From Ricordea florida (taxonomy: Eukaryota; Cnidaria; Anthozoa; Corallimorpharia; Ricordeidae), in NCBI GenBank assembly GCA_949710005.1, contig OX453286.1:24085810-24149809 (forward strand): DNA of 64,000 nt, in the 5' to 3' direction. The translations under genes and the position numbers were made by a program. This document shows, in pieces, positions 60,723-64,000 of the stretch. The notes beneath the pieces are model-generated. The model searched no databases and was not told where the DNA came from. It saw nothing but the letters and a program-made list of their open reading frames with translations. Positions within the stretch are counted from its first letter, which is position 1; each line of letters opens with the position of its first letter.

Positions 60723-60896
60723 ATGTCGGACGAACTTTCAAGGTCAATTACTTCTGCCGTATCCCAAGCAGTTCAAGGGGCGGTCGATGAGGCTCTGTCA
60801 CGTCTTCCAAGTCAGAGAGTCACTTCAACCAGTTCAAGCTCCACCTCAAGCTCGACCTTGATCTCCACATCGAGCTCAAATTCAAATTTTCAAGAG
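60723..60896 (+). CDS. Putative first exon of an unknown gene
   Basis: Open 58-codon exon starting MSDELSRSITSAVSQAVQGA, followed by a Ser/Thr-rich stretch and ending at CAAGAG|GTACGT, a good donor. The amphipathic helix and composition look protein-like rather than random. It is divergent from the sulfotransferase. No downstream exon could be joined within the window, so it may be a fragment of a mobile-element gene or a real 5' exon. Confidence 0.35.
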
Positions 60897-61865
60897 GTAC
60901 GTACAAGTGCTGGCCGGCCAACAGTCATTGTGTTCGTCTTGAATCGAGTGTTTTATTTAATACTGAATATTTGACCATTTTTCCATTTTCCTGTCTTACT
61001 TTAGTGTTCGATGATGATTCCATCAGACGTCATCAGTATTAACTTGAATTATAGGGATACAAACTACAGGAATTAATGGGATACGGGATATTCAGACCCC
61101 CCTAATGGGGCCTCAAAAATGCTTTAGAAAATAGGAATAGAAGTAGATTTGAAATGACCGTGAATGCATCTGGCTGTCACTTTATTTGCTGTACATGCCA
61201 TGCACATCCCTTTTTCTTCTTCAAAACGCTTGGTACGGCTTAGAAGAGAAGAGCTATCTGTTCAGCTCCATGTCCTCTCAAGACAGAAGGCCACATGGTC
61301 AAATCGACTGTCTAGAATCTTTTCGCTCACAAAACTGACTAAGATTCAAGTTCTCCTTTATCTTCAGCGGCGAACTGAAACGAGGGACGGCTGGAAATTA
61401 GCTAGTAGTGTCAGTGTGAAGTTAGGTGTAACAGATGATCTCCGTCGAGGGTGTTTCAATATTACTCTAGTTCATAGAGGAGCTCGAAGACGAAATCCCG
61501 AAGAAAGCACGAATGGGAAGTTCCGTTCGTCCCTATTTTTGTTATGTCCCCGGTCAATCACTGTTATGTTGTTACTGTTGGTATTATACGCTTGTGAAGA
61601 CTTGCAGCAGAGAAAGATTTAGGATCCTCATCGACATAAAGTCCATTACAACGGAATCGAGTCTAATCGCCTCTGAGCAGAGAGGAGCTGTCCATTTATT
61701 CAGACTGATTGAACGTGTTCATTCCATCCAATAGAGACGGGAATCAGTTCCTTGTGGCCGCACTGTTTGCGACCGCGAAAATTTCCTGTGCATTTCGAAC
61801 TCGCAGACGATCCAAAGCAACCGGGGGCACTTTGTTTTCATGCAGGCCAGTTGTCACTAAAAATG

Positions 61866-61953
61866 GCAGTCGACTCCCGATAACTCGAACTCCCGATAAC
61901 TCGAGCCTTTTTCAATTTCTCTTGAAGGCTCGAGTTACCGGGAGTCGACTGTA
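61866..61953. mobile_element. Palindromic MITE CAGTCGACTC... (right-arm copy)
   Basis: Inverted copy of 58293-58378 with CAGTCGACTCCCGATAACTC and GAGTTACCGGGAGTCGACTG ends. Confidence 0.65.
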
Positions 61954-61972
61954 ATACAAACTGGTCCCGTTG

Positions 61973-62264
61973 GCCCCGGTGGGGGGGGGGTACTCTAGGA
62001 ATTTCTGGGTGGGGATGTGCCTGTGGAGCCCTGGAACCCTTAGCCTATACCAGAGCTGGTTCAGCTACCCTATACTAGAGGAACCCCGCCCCCCCATAAA
62101 TCACTCCTATCCTAGCGTAGCTGTTTTCCACTGAGAAACTGAGGTCACTAGCACAGTCTAACCAAAACAAAGCCTTATACCACAATCGTTTCTCCCTTTA
62201 TTTATACTTGTTCAGTTTTTTTTTTAATCTTCAACCAACTGATCAGTTTCGTGAAAAATGATAC

Positions 62265-62315
<51 letters not shown>

Positions 62316-62349
62316 TGCTTGAAAACCATACCCTTCACAGCGGCACATA
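61973..62349. mobile_element. G-rich-ended repeat (right-arm copy)
   Basis: Inverted counterpart of 57866-58262, in the same orientation as 16182-16602. It begins with a G-run plus GTACTCTAGGAATTTCTGG and joins the truncated LTR at about 62353. Confidence 0.75.
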
Positions 62350-62797
62350 CCTATTGTAGCTGTAGGCGGCGATTCGAATATCGAGCGGAATCGAGCCTAA
62401 CCAGTAGACGTCAGCGAGGCAGGCATACCTTACAGACCGAATGACTGCAACAACACTTTAATCGCCAATTCAAGTCGTAAACTTCGAACAACATCAATAT
62501 ATAAAATCGAATTACTAAACGAACATACACAATAACAGGTGGCGTGTATGAGCAATACCAAAAGGGGTACAGGGAAATCACTGACAATAATCGAAAATGA
62601 TGCGTAATGCAAAGAAGAGGATTAAAGGAACTTAACTTAAATATCGTTCCCGCAAAAAAGTTTAAGAGAAAAATCCATAGTACAATTATGGATATCATCG
62701 CTGCTGAGGATAATTACATAGATTCGGCATCTCTTGTTCAAAAAACACGCGGTTTATGACATGTCTTCCTGTCTTAATTGCTCCTTATGCCTGAAAT

Positions 62798-63039
62798 AGC
62801 AACTTAAACAGCAACTTAAACAGCAACTTAAACAGCAACTTAAACAGCAACTTAAACAGCAACTTAAACAGCAACTTAAGCAGCAACTTAAACAGCAACT
62901 TAAACAGCAACTTAAGCAGCAACTTAAGCAGCAACTTAAACAGCAACTTAAACAGCAACTTAAACAGCAACTTAAACAGCAACTTAAACAGCAACTTAAA
63001 CAGCCACTTAAACAGCAACTTAAACAGCAACTTAAACAG
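62798..63039. repeat. 12-bp tandem repeat CAGCAACTTAAA, about 20 copies
   Basis: Almost perfect array, with AAG for AAA in a few units and one CAGCCACTT variant. The period is a multiple of three, so it stays open in several frames (KLLF on the - strand), but no flanking coding sequence is recognised. Confidence 0.95.
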
Positions 63040-64000
63040 GGTAGATGCCAGTTATCAAGGATTGATTGAATATTACAGTTAGAGATTCTGAGAGTACGTC
63101 AGGGCATTGCCTCAATAATTTCGCCAAAATGTTATCCAATCCGGTTGCCTTTGTCTTTGCGTACGCTGTGGATGGCTTTTTGCCTTATAATCCCACAATT
63201 GGGTAGAATCTGGTAATTTGTTTAGTAGCTTTAGTACAACATCTGATGCAGTATTTTAAGGCCTAAAATGAGCAGTGCGAAAATCACATATTTTGGATAA
63301 GGGCTTTGAGTGCGCATCTCCCCTCCTACCCCCAGCAAGTTTTTATAGATGACCCTCCCAGCCTCCCCGGATTCAAGACGTTTTGCCTTTAATATGGGAA
63401 GGGGGGGAGGCACTGTTGACGAGAAATGCGAGTGCTACGTGCGGAATGCTGCAATACAGCTTGGATACAAAAGGTGCTGCGCTTTCCGTTCTCATCTTTT
63501 CTTCTACGGTACAACAGTCAGCGGTCCACGAATTTTAACTTGACCTCACTGTCGGGGACGAGAAGCGAGAAATACTGGGGCTTAACTTCCTCATCGCATT
63601 CAAGCCAAAAGTTCTGAGAGATCTGAAAAGAAGTAATAAAAAAGGCGACTATAGACACACCAATAATTGAACAAACAACTTAGATTAATTTAAGACGAAG
63701 AAAGGACATAGAAAACCTCGTAATGCATTTACAAACCTCTTCCCAATGAATGGAAACAACTACACGCACAAATGAAGAACATACAAAAGGCTTTTCAAAG
63801 AAAACCGGCATTGGCAGGGATTTGGTATCACGAAAACTGAAATTACAGAGCTAACTGTTTTGATTAGAATTTGAAAGTTTATTGATAAGGATGTTAGTGG
63901 AAAATTCCGGGCAATTGGAATGGCAACCTCGTTCCCAGGGCTCTTCCCTAGAAAGCGCGGGAAAAGACCCTGGCATCGGCTGGTCACGTGTTCGTCTTAA
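63040..64000. other. Right-end stretch without recognised features
   Basis: Short ORFs on both strands with no domain. A G-run patch near 63399-63411 is the only notable composition. The gene that might own the exon at 60723 could continue beyond the window. Confidence 0.3.

Larger units (their letters stand above)
61026..62653. repeat. Right arm of 1.6-kb inverted duplication
   Basis: Reverse-complement copy of 57550-59168. The outer end breaks inside the solo LTR; the inner end is a piece of the GAGGCCCC MITE. The homologous 152-aa ORF is on the + strand (61164-61622), differing by about two residues. It lies upstream of the sulfotransferase. Confidence 0.85.

Overview
This is eukaryotic nuclear DNA: AT-rich, intron-dense, with GT-AG splice sites, short exons and very many small transposable elements. 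The gene structures, the G-rich repeat families and the mix of Copia, Penelope-like, piggyBac-like and Harbinger-like elements suggest a cnidarian, most plausibly a stony coral. That assignment is inference; no rRNA or mitochondrial marker is present.

Five genes could be assembled exon by exon with consistent phases. On the + strand lie two tandem six-EF-hand genes of the calbindin/calretinin family, at 2731-14816 (266 aa) and 22616-28433 (326 aa). Both have 11 coding exons with matching phases, so they are an old tandem duplicate. The second copy has a charged coiled-coil tail ending in a CaaX-like box. On the - strand lie the DEAD-box RNA helicase DDX27 (44266-30116, 23 exons, 737 aa), a P4HTM-like prolyl 4-hydroxylase with an EF-hand (51393-45224, 11 exons, 431 aa) and a galactose 3-O-sulfotransferase (60197-52583, 3 exons, 431 aa). 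They run head to tail. A possible first exon of an unknown divergent + strand gene is at 60723-60896.

The space between the two calbindin-like genes holds a complete, young Ty1/Copia retrotransposon (17495-21838). It has identical 232-bp LTRs, a 5-bp target duplication, a half-tRNA primer site and one intact 1289-aa gag-pol ORF. It is nested in a Penelope-like fragment that faces a second Penelope fragment in the opposite orientation.

The introns are loaded with fold-back elements and MITEs. The sulfotransferase promoter and first two exons sit between two inverted arms of about 1.6 kb, so this segment could in principle invert.

Functionally the genes are unrelated housekeeping or secretory-pathway genes plus calcium-binding proteins; no operon-like system is present. 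The most novel leads are the predicted prenylated calbindin-like protein, the invertible sulfotransferase 5' end, and the Copia element whose gag start codon lies inside its LTR and whose primer site is coding.
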